In this document: piece after piece, positions 52,296 to 61,305 of the stretch | How positions within the stretch are numbered: position 1 is the stretch's first letter | Layout of the letters: every line of letters starts with the position of its first letter | NCBI GenBank assembly: GCA_028705775.1 | Contig: JAQWCW010000005.1 | Coordinates: forward strand, 62,001 to 126,000 | Length of the DNA stretch: 64,000 bases | Origin: Eubacteriales bacterium | GTDB lineage: Bacteria; Bacillota; Clostridia; Christensenellales; Aristaeellaceae | Direction of reading: 5' to 3' | Notes under the pieces: generated by a model | What the model was told of the DNA's origin: nothing | The model's database searches: none | The model's input: only the letters and a program-made list of their open reading frames with translations | Made by a program: the position numbers and the translations under genes

Positions 52296-54350
52296 ATGGA
52301 AGAATATTTTGACTCGCGGCAAAGCGCCGCATACACCTGCGGATATGACGCAGAAACAATAGTAAGGCTTATGGCGGAGCGCTACATAGGCGAAAATCCG
52401 GAAACGCCGTACGTTTACCGCGCCTATGACGAAAGCGGAATCGGTTGCGACAGGAAAGCGGGCTATATTCTTGATTTTGACAGGCGCTTTCCGCAAAGCG
52501 AAAACGGCAGCGCGTCATACGCGGCGGGCGAGCTGTACTCAGCCGAAAGCCGAAAAACCGCATTTCTTATAAGCTGCGCGTCGCCCACGGCGGTTTGGTT
52601 TCGCGGGGAAAAGGCGTTTTCCTCCTTTGGCGCAACGGAAAGAGACGGAACGCCCGCGCGGTTTGAAGTGCAGCTCAAAAAGGGCTTCAACCGCTTTGTA
52701 ATCCGCTGCGAAAAAGCGGGGATTGGCTTTGGGTGCAGGCTGCAAAACGCAATGCCGCAATGGGAGCCGTGCAATTTTCTTATGCCGTTTCAGGAACGCG
52801 GCGGCGAGGCGGGCTTTCTATGGACGCGCCCGCGCAGGGAGCAAGCCGATATTGATTCGCTTTTCAAGCAAAGCGAGGCGGAATCGGGGCTTGAATGGCT
52901 GCCGAAAGCGGAAGCGGAAATGCAGCAGGATGACGGGCTGTATTACGGCTGGAGCAAGCTGCGCCTCAGCGGCGCGAAAAAGCTTGAGCTTGATATTCCG
53001 AAGGGGCTTTCGGTGCGGATTGACGGAAAAGCGGCGGGCGGAGAGCTTTCTTCGGGCAGTCATCAGCTTCTTTTATTCGGAAAGCCGTCCGATATAGCGG
53101 CTCTGCGGGTTTCGGCAGAGGGCGCGAGCATGGAAGCGCCTGTTAAAATCCACGGCAGGACGACAAGCTTCCTGCTGTTAGGGCCGCTTAATAAGGAAAT
53201 AGACAGATTCGCTCCCGATATTGCGCAGGTCGCCGAGGGGCATAGCTGGAAAACGGGCTATAAGGGCATTGCCGTGCGCCCGTATGCCGAGGCGCGGCTG
53301 TTCGGAAGATGGACGTATCCGCTTGGCGTTACGCTGTACGGAATGCTGCGGGCAGGGCGGCTTTTTGATATGCCCGAGCTTTCAGCCTACGTTTCGCGGC
53401 ACATTCATGCCGTTACGGAAATACAGCGCTACGCAAAGCACGACACGGAAAAGTACGGCTTTGCGGGAGTCAATCAGCAGTTTTGCTGGCTCGACGCATT
53501 GGACGACTGCGGCTCGTTCGCCTCGCTGCTTCTGGAATATGACAAAGAGGGAAAAAACGAAAAAATACGCGAAATCGCAAACGAAACGGCGGATTATATG
53601 CTCTTTCATCAGCCCCGAACCGCCGAGGGCGCATTTGTAAGGCGCGACGACACAATCTGGGCGGACGATATGTATATGTCCGTCCCGTTTCTCAGCCGCT
53701 ATGCGGGATATTCCGGCTGCAAGGCGGCGATGAAGGAATGCGTAAAACAGCTTCTGCTGTATAAAAAGCTGCTTTTCATGAAGGACAAGGGCGTTATGGC
53801 GCATATGCGCTGCGAGCGGCGCGGTAAAAACAACGGAATTCCATGGAGCAGGGGCAACGGCTGGGTAATATTTTCCCTGAGCGAGCTGCTTGAGCGCCTG
53901 CCTGAGGACGCGGACGAAAGGAATGATTTGATTTCCTTTTTCTGCGAGCTTACGCGCGGATACCTCAGATTGCAGGGTGAAAACGGTATGTGGAGGCAAG
54001 TCTTGGACGAACCTGAAACCTACTCCGAGGCGTCCTCAACCGCGATGATGATATGCGCGTTTTCGCGCGGGGTAATGAACGGATGGTATGAAAAGGAGCT
54101 TTGCGAAAAAGCCGGAAACGCCGCGCGCAGAGCTTGGAAGGGGCTTTGCGAAACGGCGATTGACTCGGGCGGCAATCTTTACGGAGTATGCAGAGGCTCA
54201 GGCTTTTCATTTTCGAGGGACTACTACAAAACTCTGAGCTGGAACTTCAACGATACGCACGGAATCGGAATAGTGATGCTCGCCGCAACGGAGCTGAAAA
54301 GGCTTGAAGCAAGCGGAATACAGCATTGCACCGCGGCGGCTGACCATTAG
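52296..54350 (+). CDS. GH105 unsaturated rhamnogalacturonyl hydrolase with extra N-terminal domain
   Basis: 684 aa. The C-terminal part (about 350-675) is GH105: TIWADDMYMSVPFLSRYA with the catalytic Asp457/Asp458, NNGIPWSRGNGWVIFSL and QVLDEPETYSEASSTAMMI. GH105 removes the unsaturated galacturonyl residue left by pectate/rhamnogalacturonan lyases. About 340 N-terminal residues are not part of the usual domain (normal about 370 aa in total) and are beta-rich, possibly a carbohydrate-binding part. There is no signal peptide, so it acts on imported products. It is in operon with the 651-aa protein and GH29. Confidence 0.88.
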   Translation: MEEYFDSRQSAAYTCGYDAETIVRLMAERYIGENPETPYVYRAYDESGIGCDRKAGYILDFDRRFPQSENGSASYAAGELYSAESRKTAFLISCASPTAVWFRGEKAFSSFGATERDGTPARFEVQLKKGFNRFVIRCEKAGIGFGCRLQNAMPQWEPCNFLMPFQERGGEAGFLWTRPRREQADIDSLFKQSEAESGLEWLPKAEAEMQQDDGLYYGWSKLRLSGAKKLELDIPKGLSVRIDGKAAGGELSSGSHQLLLFGKPSDIAALRVSAEGASMEAPVKIHGRTTSFLLLGPLNKEIDRFAPDIAQVAEGHSWKTGYKGIAVRPYAEARLFGRWTYPLGVTLYGMLRAGRLFDMPELSAYVSRHIHAVTEIQRYAKHDTEKYGFAGVNQQFCWLDALDDCGSFASLLLEYDKEGKNEKIREIANETADYMLFHQPRTAEGAFVRRDDTIWADDMYMSVPFLSRYAGYSGCKAAMKECVKQLLLYKKLLFMKDKGVMAHMRCERRGKNNGIPWSRGNGWVIFSLSELLERLPEDADERNDLISFFCELTRGYLRLQGENGMWRQVLDEPETYSEASSTAMMICAFSRGVMNGWYEKELCEKAGNAARRAWKGLCETAIDSGGNLYGVCRGSGFSFSRDYYKTLSWNFNDTHGIGIVMLAATELKRLEASGIQHCTAAADH

Positions 54351-54476
54351 TATATCGGGCGCTGACCGCAGTTTTGTTTTGCCGCTTTGAAGGCTAGCGG
54401 GCAGGATTTACGCGCCGCTTGCATAATATTTATATACGTTTATGGCGCGAAAAAGCGCAGGCGGCAAAGGAGCAAC

Positions 54477-55895
54477 ATGAGCGCAGGCGATAAAAGGCTG
54501 ACGGAAATTCTGCCCTCCGCGAGGCAGCTTGCCCTGCAGGAGCTTGAGTTTTATGCTTTTATTCACTTTACGGTAAACACCTTCACGGATAAGGAATGGG
54601 GCGACGGGACGGAAAGCCCGAGCATATTTGACCCTGCCGAGTTTGACGCGCGAAAATGGGTAAGCGCAGTCAAGGCGGCGGGAATGAAGGGGCTTATACT
54701 GACCTGCAAGCACCACGACGGCTTCTGCCTTTGGCAAACGCGCTATACAAGGCATAGCGTTGCCTCAAGCCCGTTCAGAAACGGGCGCGGGGACATTGTG
54801 CGCGAGGTGTCAGACGCCTGCCGCGAGGGCGGAATCCGTTTCGGAATATACCTCTCGCCGTGGGACAGAAATTCGCACCTGTACGGCGCAGGCAAGGCTT
54901 ACGACGACTATTTCGTAAATCAGCTTACGGAGCTGCTCACAGGCTACGGCGAAATATTCGACGTCTGGCTGGACGGAGCGTGCGGCGAGGGCAAGAATGG
55001 AAAAAAGCAGTTCTATGATTGGGACAGGTACTACGCGGCAATTCGCCGCCTACAGCCGAACGCCTGCATAAGCGTATGCGGACCGGACATACGCTGGTGC
55101 GGCAACGAGGCGGGACAGGCGCGGAAAGCCGAATGGAGCGTAGTGCCGAAGCGGACGAGCGACACGGAGAAAATCGCGTCGCTGAGCCAGCAGGCGGACA
55201 GCGCCGAGTTCAGGCAGCGAAGCCTGAGCGCGAGCGACGAGGATTTGGGCAGCCGCGAGAGGCTGAAAAACGAAAGCGAGCTGATTTGGTATCCTGCCGA
55301 GGTGAACACCTCCATACGCCCGGGCTGGTTCTATCATAAAAGCGAGGACGATTCGGTTAAGCCGCTTGCCGAGCTGAGGCACGTCTATATCGCCTCCGTA
55401 GGCGGCAACGCGACCTTCCTTTTGAACATTCCGCCTATGCCAAACGGGCTTTTCAGCAAGCAGGATGAAGCGCGGCTTGCGGAAATGGGCGATTGGCTCA
55501 GGCGCGCTTTTTCAGATAACCTGATACTGCGAGGCGCTTTACTGACGGCAGACAGCGAGGAAGCAGGGCACGGAATCGAGAATGCAAAAGCGGACGATTA
55601 CTCCGGCTATTACATCGCAAGGGACGATAAAAGCACGGCTGAAATAACAATACAGCTTCCAAATAGCGCGCGCATCAGCTATGTAGTTCTGAAGGAATAC
55701 CTGATGAAAGGGCAGCGGATAGAGAGCTTTTCGATTGCGCTTTTGTCAGGCGGCGAGTGGAAAACGGTATACAAAGGAACGGTTGTCGGGCATAAACGGA
55801 TAGCCGAAATCGGCGGGGCAAGCGCGCAGGCGCTGAAAATCAGAATAACCGATTCCCGTCTCTCCCCGACGCTTTCATTCATCGGCGTTTACTAA
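54477..55895 (+). CDS. alpha-L-fucosidase, GH29
   Basis: 472 aa from ATG 54477 (AAAGGAG upstream); the frame continues upstream without homology. GH29 barrel: FYAFIHFTVNTFTDKEWG near 24-41, LTCKHHDGFCLW (about 80-91) and the nucleophile Asp166 in VWLDGACG. The last 120 residues form a beta-sandwich resembling a discoidin/F5-8 type domain. It removes alpha-L-fucose from glycans; absence of a signal peptide means action on imported fucosyl-oligosaccharides. It is 126 bases after GH105 in the same operon. Confidence 0.93.
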   Translation: MSAGDKRLTEILPSARQLALQELEFYAFIHFTVNTFTDKEWGDGTESPSIFDPAEFDARKWVSAVKAAGMKGLILTCKHHDGFCLWQTRYTRHSVASSPFRNGRGDIVREVSDACREGGIRFGIYLSPWDRNSHLYGAGKAYDDYFVNQLTELLTGYGEIFDVWLDGACGEGKNGKKQFYDWDRYYAAIRRLQPNACISVCGPDIRWCGNEAGQARKAEWSVVPKRTSDTEKIASLSQQADSAEFRQRSLSASDEDLGSRERLKNESELIWYPAEVNTSIRPGWFYHKSEDDSVKPLAELRHVYIASVGGNATFLLNIPPMPNGLFSKQDEARLAEMGDWLRRAFSDNLILRGALLTADSEEAGHGIENAKADDYSGYYIARDDKSTAEITIQLPNSARISYVVLKEYLMKGQRIESFSIALLSGGEWKTVYKGTVVGHKRIAEIGGASAQALKIRITDSRLSPTLSFIGVY

Positions 55896-56004
55896 TCTAT
55901 TTTGGCTTTGCGCTGCAAGCCGTTCTCGGCTCTGTTGCGCAAAATTTTGCAATCCAAGCTTGGCGGCAGAATATAAAAAACGGCAAAACAAACGCAGAGG
56001 ATTT

Positions 56005-56622
56005 ATGCTGAGCGATAAGGGCTTTGATTTATGGGCAGACGGATACGACGAAAGCGTCGGGGTATCGGACGACGAAGGGACATATCCGTTCGCGGGCTAC
56101 AAGAATATACTCGGTGAAATCTACCGTGACGCGCTTTCGCGCGGCGCGAAAACCGTTCTGGATATCGGTTTCGGCACGGGACTGCTTTCGGCAAGGCTGT
56201 ATGAAAACGGCTGCGAAATTTACGGGCAGGATTTTTCAGAGGAAATGCTTCGTATAGCGCAGGAAAAAATGCCGTTGGCAAAGCTTTACCGCGCCGATTT
56301 TGCAAAAAGAATTGCGGGCGAGCTGCTTGAAAACAAATATGACGCGATAATTGCGACATACTCGCTGCACCATCTGACGGACGAGCGGAAGATTGAGCTG
56401 ATAAAACTGCTTACGGGGCTGCTGACCGAATCCGGCAGAATCTATATCGGCGACGTTGCGTTTGAAACGCGCGAAGAAATGGATAAGCTCGCGAGCGAGT
56501 CTGCGGGCGAGTGGGACACGGACGAAATTTACTTTGTCTTTGACGAGATGAAGAAGGCGTTCCCGCGCATGAAATTCAAGCCGTTTTCGCATTGCGCGGG
56601 GCTGCTGACGCTGGATAAATAA
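56005..56622 (+). CDS. class I SAM-dependent methyltransferase
   Basis: 205 aa from ATG 56005 (GAGGA upstream). It has the Rossmann SAM site VLDIGFGTGLLSARL (motif I, about 52-66), GQDFSEEMLRIAQEK (motif II, about 75-89) and the post-II segment IIATYSLHHLTDERK (about 115-129). The N-terminal FDLWADGYDESV block is seen in YrrT/UbiE-like small-molecule methyltransferases. The substrate is unknown. It is 109 bases after GH29 and may be a separate gene or the end of the operon; a strong terminator follows. Confidence 0.88.
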   Translation: MLSDKGFDLWADGYDESVGVSDDEGTYPFAGYKNILGEIYRDALSRGAKTVLDIGFGTGLLSARLYENGCEIYGQDFSEEMLRIAQEKMPLAKLYRADFAKRIAGELLENKYDAIIATYSLHHLTDERKIELIKLLTGLLTESGRIYIGDVAFETREEMDKLASESAGEWDTDEIYFVFDEMKKAFPRMKFKPFSHCAGLLTLDK

Positions 56623-56637
56623 GCGTTTTAATGAGAA

Positions 56638-56665
56638 ACGGACAGCCGCAGGGCTGTCCGTTTTT
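56638..56665. terminator. bidirectional terminator between convergent genes
   Basis: A perfect 10-bp stem (56638-56647 with 56652-56661) with a GCAG loop, T5 on the plus strand and an AAA on the other side. Confidence 0.88.
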
Positions 56666-56679
56666 GTATGCCAAGAAAA

Positions 56680-57603
56680 TTACAGCACTATCTTTTTTCC
56701 GGTTGAAGCGTCCCAGAGCAAATCACCGGCAATATGCGCAAGGTCGCGGGAGGCTGTTCGCGCCATCATTCCGCGCAGCTCGTCCGCCATATTGTCAACA
56801 TATTCTTTAACGCCCTGCGCGCCGTTTTCCTTGAGCGAGGGAAGAATACTGCGCCCGACGCAAACCGCCTTAGCGCCCATTGCAAGCGCCTTGAACGCGT
56901 CGCAGCCGGTTTCGATTCCGCAGTCAACGTAGATTTCCATCTGATTGCCAATCGCGGCGCGAATTTTGGGAAGCGCCATAAGCGGCGGGATTGCGTAGGG
57001 CATTATGCCGTGATGATGGGAAAGCAGAATTCCGCGCACCCCCGCGCGGGCGCATTTTTCCGCATCCGCTTCGCTCAGCACGCCCTTTACGATGAACGGC
57101 AAATCCGTCGCCCTTACAAAATCGGCAAGCTCCTCCTCTGAAACAGGCTTCATTTCAAGCCCAAGAACAACGTCGGGCTTGCCTCTTACGTCAAAGCTGT
57201 GGTCGATATCCATGCCGACTGCAAGCGCTCCCGAACGCTTTGCAAACTCCAGCATATCGAAAACCGCTTCCCTGTTGGCATAGGGCTTCACAATCTTTAT
57301 AGTTTCCGCGCCCGTTGCAAGAATGTCCGAAAGCTCCTTCTCGTCGCCCATTCCCGCCCAGTTGCAGATTCCTGCAAGCTTTGCGCCGCGCGCCATTTCG
57401 GGCATTCCGCCCGTATGCGTTCCGGAAAGATGAGAAAACGCCGCAATCATAATCGGCGATGAAAAGCGCTTGCCGAAAAGCTCCATTGAGATGTCGGGAG
57501 TGCAGCTGCCCAAGTACCTCGGTTCTACAAGAATCGAGTCCATATAGGCGCGGGTAAGCTGGTTTGCGTCGCGGGGATTTTCAGGCTGCTTGATGATTCC
57601 CAT
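56680..57603 (-). CDS. FMN-dependent alpha-hydroxy acid oxidase-like protein
   Basis: 307 aa, a TIM barrel of the lactate/glycolate oxidase branch. Recognisable parts: SPIMIAAFSHLSG (about 50-62), the Lys of FIVKGVLSEADAEK (about 169), the LSHHHGI block with catalytic His (about 196-202), and GAKAVCVGRSIL (about 257-268) for the FMN phosphate. The usual SNHGGRQ loop reads SHHHGIM, so the substrate Arg after the catalytic His is changed and the substrate may differ from lactate. Start ATG is after GGAAGG (AAGGTGC). It is monocistronic. Confidence 0.82.
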   Translation of the reverse strand: MGIIKQPENPRDANQLTRAYMDSILVEPRYLGSCTPDISMELFGKRFSSPIMIAAFSHLSGTHTGGMPEMARGAKLAGICNWAGMGDEKELSDILATGAETIKIVKPYANREAVFDMLEFAKRSGALAVGMDIDHSFDVRGKPDVVLGLEMKPVSEEELADFVRATDLPFIVKGVLSEADAEKCARAGVRGILLSHHHGIMPYAIPPLMALPKIRAAIGNQMEIYVDCGIETGCDAFKALAMGAKAVCVGRSILPSLKENGAQGVKEYVDNMADELRGMMARTASRDLAHIAGDLLWDASTGKKIVL

Positions 57604-57676
57604 AATAGCACCTTCCTTTATGTCGGTTAGCGAGCAGATAAACGCGCGTTTATCAAAGCTGTAAGAGAAAGCGCAA

Positions 57677-58729
57677 TCAAAGGCGCTTTACGGACTCGCG
57701 GTTTATAAGATTTCCCCAGAAAAACTCGTCCACAATATATGTTTCGCGCTTTTCAACGGTATCGACAACCCTGTTTACGAGCGAAACAAACATTTTGTCA
57801 AAATCAAAGCCGATGGTCGTAAGCGGCGGCTTGGTGTCCTCGCCGTGCGAGTGACCGTCGCTGCCGATGACGGAAATATCCTCAGGAACTCTTAATCCCA
57901 GCTCCTCAGCGGCGCGGTAAACGCCGAAAGCAACGGCGTCGTTATTGGCGTAAACGGCTGTCGGATAGCGCCCGCCGCAAGCCTTCAGCATTTTAATCGC
58001 CGCCTCATAGCCGCTTTTTACCGTTATTCCGCCGTCCGTAATAAGCTCCCTTCGGATTTCAAGCCCTCTTTTGCGCATTGCCTGAAGGCAGCTTTCATGG
58101 CGGTTAGCGGAGCTGAACCGCTTCAAATCTCCGTAGATAACGGCGATGTCACGATGACCCATATCGCAGAGAAAATCAATCGCGCGAGCGCCTGAATTCC
58201 GCTCGAAATTGACGGTAAGGCGATTTGCCGAGGGGCTAGCCGCAAGGAAGTAATCGAAAAGCCCGACAATACGCCCGAGGGCGACAAGCTCCTCGACAAG
58301 CGGCTCGCCGTTTTCCGCGCCGATGAAAATGCCCGCGTCAATGCGCCCCGACATGAAAATCTTCCGTATGTTGTCGGCGCTTTTTGCATCTGAAAGGCTT
58401 TCCTCAATGCAGGAGAGAACGAGATAGCCGCGCGCAGCCGCCGCGTCAACGATGCTGACGAAGTACTGGCTGCTCAGGGAATCCTTGGCTATTGCAGATT
58501 TGGAAAGCCAGAATAAGCCGATTGTACGGCTTGGCATTCCGCTCAGCAGCTGCCCCGAAACCTGCGGGAAATAGTGGTTTTCCCGAATTACCTTCATAAC
58601 GCTTTGGCGGGTGCTGTCAGGCACGTTCGGATAATTGTTTATAACGCGGCTGACAGTGCTGCGCGAAACACCCGCAAGCTTGGCGATATCCTTGCTGCCC
58701 AGTTTTTTCACCGATTCCATTCCCTTCAC
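57677..58729 (-). CDS. LacI-family repressor 1
   Basis: 350 aa from GTG 58729 (AGGA upstream; ATG 58720 is an alternative). An N-terminal helix-turn-helix SKDIAKLAGVSRSTVSRVIN (about 11-30) is followed by a periplasmic-binding-type effector domain with NNDAVAFGVYRAAEELG and PEDISVIGSDG near 250-285. It is divergent from the isomerase/SDR genes, 211 bases apart; a CG-centred palindrome AAACACGTGTTT at 58862-58873 inside their promoter is a good operator. It should repress that pair in the absence of a sugar ligand. Confidence 0.93.
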   Translation of the reverse strand: MKGMESVKKLGSKDIAKLAGVSRSTVSRVINNYPNVPDSTRQSVMKVIRENHYFPQVSGQLLSGMPSRTIGLFWLSKSAIAKDSLSSQYFVSIVDAAAARGYLVLSCIEESLSDAKSADNIRKIFMSGRIDAGIFIGAENGEPLVEELVALGRIVGLFDYFLAASPSANRLTVNFERNSGARAIDFLCDMGHRDIAVIYGDLKRFSSANRHESCLQAMRKRGLEIRRELITDGGITVKSGYEAAIKMLKACGGRYPTAVYANNDAVAFGVYRAAEELGLRVPEDISVIGSDGHSHGEDTKPPLTTIGFDFDKMFVSLVNRVVDTVEKRETYIVDEFFWGNLINRESVKRL

Positions 58730-58857
58730 GGCGCGGCGCAAATCCTGCCTGCCGACATCACTACCATTATACAAAATCGCGCCGCAATGTAAAGGGATTA
58801 TATTGCTGTCAGCCGCCCGAAAAGCCGCAAATACAGCTCAAAACGCCTCTTTTGCGC

Positions 58858-58886
58858 TTGAAAACACGTGTTTATTATGCTATCAT
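58858..58886 (+). promoter_or_regulatory. promoter of the isomerase/SDR genes with LacI operator
   Basis: TTGAAA (58858-58863), 17 bases, TATCAT (58881-58886). The spacer is filled by the 12-bp palindrome AAACACGTGTTT (58862-58873), CG-centred as usual for LacI-family operators, so bound repressor would block RNA polymerase. Confidence 0.8.
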
Positions 58887-58940
58887 TCATTAACAGATGA
58901 TAAGCGGAGAGTTAATTTTCGGAATTCGGAGGATTATTGT

Positions 58941-59777
58941 ATGCGTTTCGGCGGAATGATTATGAAGCCTTGGTCAACGCCTGAGGAATGGGCGCTCGCG
59001 GCGCAAAGCCTCGGCTATACTGCGGTATACTTTCCCGTGGACTATAAAGCGCCGATAAATGTTATCGACAGCTTCAAGAGCGCCGCAAAGAGCGCAAACC
59101 TCGTGATATGCGAAATCGGCGTTTGGAATAACACGCTTGACGCAAACGCCGAAAAGCGCGAAGGAGCAATACTGCGAGCCATACGTCAGCTTGAGCTTGC
59201 GGACTATGTAGGCGCGAACTGCTGCGTCAACATATCGGGCACAAAGAGCGAAACGAGCTGGGACGGCCCGCATAACGACAATATGACGGAGCGCACCTTT
59301 GACGAAATCGTAAGTACGACCCAGAGGATAATCGACGCTGCGAAGCCGAAAAACACCTATTACACGCTTGAGCCTATGCCCTACCTCTACCCCGACAGTG
59401 CGGACTCCTATCTGAAACTGATTAAGGCGATTGAGCGCAAAAGCTTCGGCGCGCATATAGACATTGTAAACGTAATAAACAGCCCCGAAAAATATTACAA
59501 CAACGGCACACTGATTCGCGAATGGTTCGATAAGCTGCTTCCTTACATCCGCAGCTGCCATGCAAAGGACATAATTTTGCAGGACGAACTTACCGTGCAT
59601 CTCAGCGAATGCCGCCCGGGGACGGGTAATCTTGACTATGACGAGTTCCTCCGATACGCGTCAAGGCTCAACGATACAATCGCCATAATGCTTGAGCATA
59701 TGACGGAGGAAAGCGATTACACAGAGGCGACAAAGTTCATCAAGGGCAGGGCGAAAAGCCTCGGAATCAGCCTGTAA
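58941..59777 (+). CDS. sugar isomerase/epimerase-like TIM barrel (AP endonuclease 2 fold)
   Basis: 278 aa from ATG 58941 (GGAGG upstream). The barrel shows metal-site residues of the xylose-isomerase-like family: YTLEPMPYL (Glu, about 141-149), GAHIDIVNVINS (Asp/His, about 171-182), RSCHAKDI (His, about 206-213) and PGTGNLDYDEFL (about 228-239). Family members are sugar isomerases, epimerases or keto-glycoside lyases. With the SDR 22 bases downstream and the LacI repressor upstream, a two-step sugar conversion is inferred. The substrate is unknown. Confidence 0.85.
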   Translation: MRFGGMIMKPWSTPEEWALAAQSLGYTAVYFPVDYKAPINVIDSFKSAAKSANLVICEIGVWNNTLDANAEKREGAILRAIRQLELADYVGANCCVNISGTKSETSWDGPHNDNMTERTFDEIVSTTQRIIDAAKPKNTYYTLEPMPYLYPDSADSYLKLIKAIERKSFGAHIDIVNVINSPEKYYNNGTLIREWFDKLLPYIRSCHAKDIILQDELTVHLSECRPGTGNLDYDEFLRYASRLNDTIAIMLEHMTEESDYTEATKFIKGRAKSLGISL

Positions 59778-59798
59778 CACAAATAAAGGAGCGATATT

Positions 59799-60545
59799 AT
59801 GGTAAACGTGAGGGGAAGATGGGCGCTGATAACCGGTGCAAGCAGGGGCATAGGGCGTCTTACCGCAAAGTTCATGGCAGAAAAGGGCTGCAATCTGATT
59901 CTGCACAGCCGCAAGCTTGAGAATACGAAGGAGCTGGTTGACGAAATTCGCGCAATGGGCGTTTCGGCATACGCGGTCGAAGCTGAATTGAGCGACTTGA
60001 GCGCGGTTAAGAAAATGCTCGAAAAGATTGACGAGCTAAACGTGCCCGTTGACATCGTGCTTAACAACGCGGGGCTGCAAATCGCCTACCGCACGGAATA
60101 TTTCACCACTCCCGATACCGATTACACCGTCAGCTTTAACGTAAACACGATTGCGCCCGCCCTTATCTGCTATCATTTTATGCCAAAGATGATTGAGCGC
60201 GGCTTTGGACGAATCGTGAACACTACAAGCGGAATCAGGCTTGAGCCGCAGCAGGCGGGCTACTCCGCAAGCAAGGCGGCGCTTGACAAAATTACGATTG
60301 ACCTCGGCTCAACCGTTCAGGGAACGGACGTAATGATTAACCTGACAGACCCGGGCTGGTGCCGCACCGACCTCGGCGGCTCGCACGCTCCCAACGCGCC
60401 GGAAAGCGCAATCCCGGGAATAGTCGTCGCCGCATTCGTCGATGACAAGAAATCCGGTCGCTTCCTCGGCGCGCAGAGCTTCGCCGGAATGAACCTTGAG
60501 GACGGCGTAAAAAAGGCGGAAGCCCAATTCGACAGCCCGTATTGA
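59799..60545 (+). CDS. short-chain dehydrogenase/reductase
   Basis: 248 aa, normal SDR length. TGASRGIG at 12-19 binds NAD(P); NNAG near 88-91; active site Ser about 142, Tyr155 and Lys159 (YSASK). Ser15/Arg16 in the glycine loop and Arg38 favour NADP. It likely oxidises or reduces a sugar or sugar acid hydroxyl. It is co-transcribed with the isomerase-like gene. No terminator was recognised directly after it; the repeat island follows. Confidence 0.92.
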   Translation: MVNVRGRWALITGASRGIGRLTAKFMAEKGCNLILHSRKLENTKELVDEIRAMGVSAYAVEAELSDLSAVKKMLEKIDELNVPVDIVLNNAGLQIAYRTEYFTTPDTDYTVSFNVNTIAPALICYHFMPKMIERGFGRIVNTTSGIRLEPQQAGYSASKAALDKITIDLGSTVQGTDVMINLTDPGWCRTDLGGSHAPNAPESAIPGIVVAAFVDDKKSGRFLGAQSFAGMNLEDGVKKAEAQFDSPY

Positions 60546-60660
60546 GGACTTATATCAGTATTAAAAGCACGCGGCAATCCTTTAGACGGCGCGCTTCGGC
60601 TCGATGAAAACCACCTTTCGCGCAGCCGCTTGCGCTTATCTTGTTGCGATATATGCTTTT

Positions 60661-60790
60661 GCAAAACCCCTTATTTATCAAGCGTTTCCGACAAGCCCTC
60701 AGGCACTGCGCGTAAGCTTGCTTTACTACATACGAGCCTCTTTTAGTAAGCCGTCTGCTTATGCAGATGGTTTATGATAAAGCGTCATTA
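60661..60790 (+). repeat. dispersed repeat copy A (degenerate)
   Basis: About 130 bases that align with copy B (60985-61112) over their whole length with roughly three quarters identity by eye. It shares CCCTTATTTATCAA, CCCTCAGG and CCGTCTGCTTATGCAG. The hairpins of copy B are partly destroyed here, so it is an older, decayed copy. Confidence 0.75.
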
Positions 60791-60895
60791 TAATAAAACC
60801 GTATCACTGAAATAAGCTTGAGAATTACATGATTAAGAAACAGACATGAACCGACAAAAGGCTATTTTACATCGTGGCAGCGCCGCAAAAATAAA

Positions 60896-60948
60896 CCTCC
60901 CTTGTGCAAGAACAGGTGGCACGGCGTAGCCGTGACGGAAGGATTGTC
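60896..60948 (-). repeat. dispersed repeat copy C (partial, inverted)
   Basis: CCTCCCTTGTGCAAG to GGATTGTC matches the reverse complement of the middle of copy B (GCTCCCTTGTG, GGATTGTCC), with a different hairpin GGCACGGCGTAGCCGTGAC in the same place. It is a part-length copy in opposite orientation. Confidence 0.6.
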
Positions 60949-60984
60949 GGTTGATTTGTTACTCGAACTGTTATTGAATGGCAA

Positions 60985-61112
60985 GCGCAACCCCTTATAT
61001 ATCAAACGTTTTGGACAATCCCTCAGGCGCTCCGCGCCAGCTCCCTTTACACAAGGGAGCCTTCTTTGGTAAACCGTCTGCTTATGCAGACGGTTTATGA
61101 TGTAACGCTATT
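60985..61112 (+). repeat. dispersed repeat copy B (intact hairpins)
   Basis: 128 bases with three hairpins: GGCGC-TCC-GCGCC, GCTCCCTT-tacac-AAGGGAGC and AACCGTCTGC-TTAT-GCAGACGGTT (61072-61095). It resembles the hairpin-rich intergenic repeats common in Clostridia (recalled, not checked). It contains no gene. Confidence 0.75.
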
Positions 61113-61176
61113 GTCCTAATTGTCATCTGTTCCCTGCCGGATAACGCGAAACGACAGGCAGGGGTTTTATGAACCC

Positions 61177-61303
61177 CTGCTCGCTCAAAACGCTTCGGAT
61201 GCTAGGAGACAAGGGCGGCAGGGGGATGAGCGTACACGGAAGTACGTGATTCCCTTTGTTGTCCCGCAGTCGACACCGCAGACGGGGCATTTTCAGCGAG
61301 CAG
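61177..61303. repeat. structured repeat unit 1
   Basis: 127 bp closed by CTGCTCGCT (61177-61185) and its exact complement (61295-61303), extended inward by AAAACGC/GCATTTT (61187-61193, 61288-61293). An inner hairpin ends in CGTAC-acggaa-GTACG (61231-61246) beneath a GAG/TGA internal loop. A 9-bp hairpin (61158-61180) just upstream shares four bases with the closing stem, so the two compete. No coding potential. A structured RNA or DNA element is likely. Confidence 0.75.
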
Positions 61304-61305
61304 GA

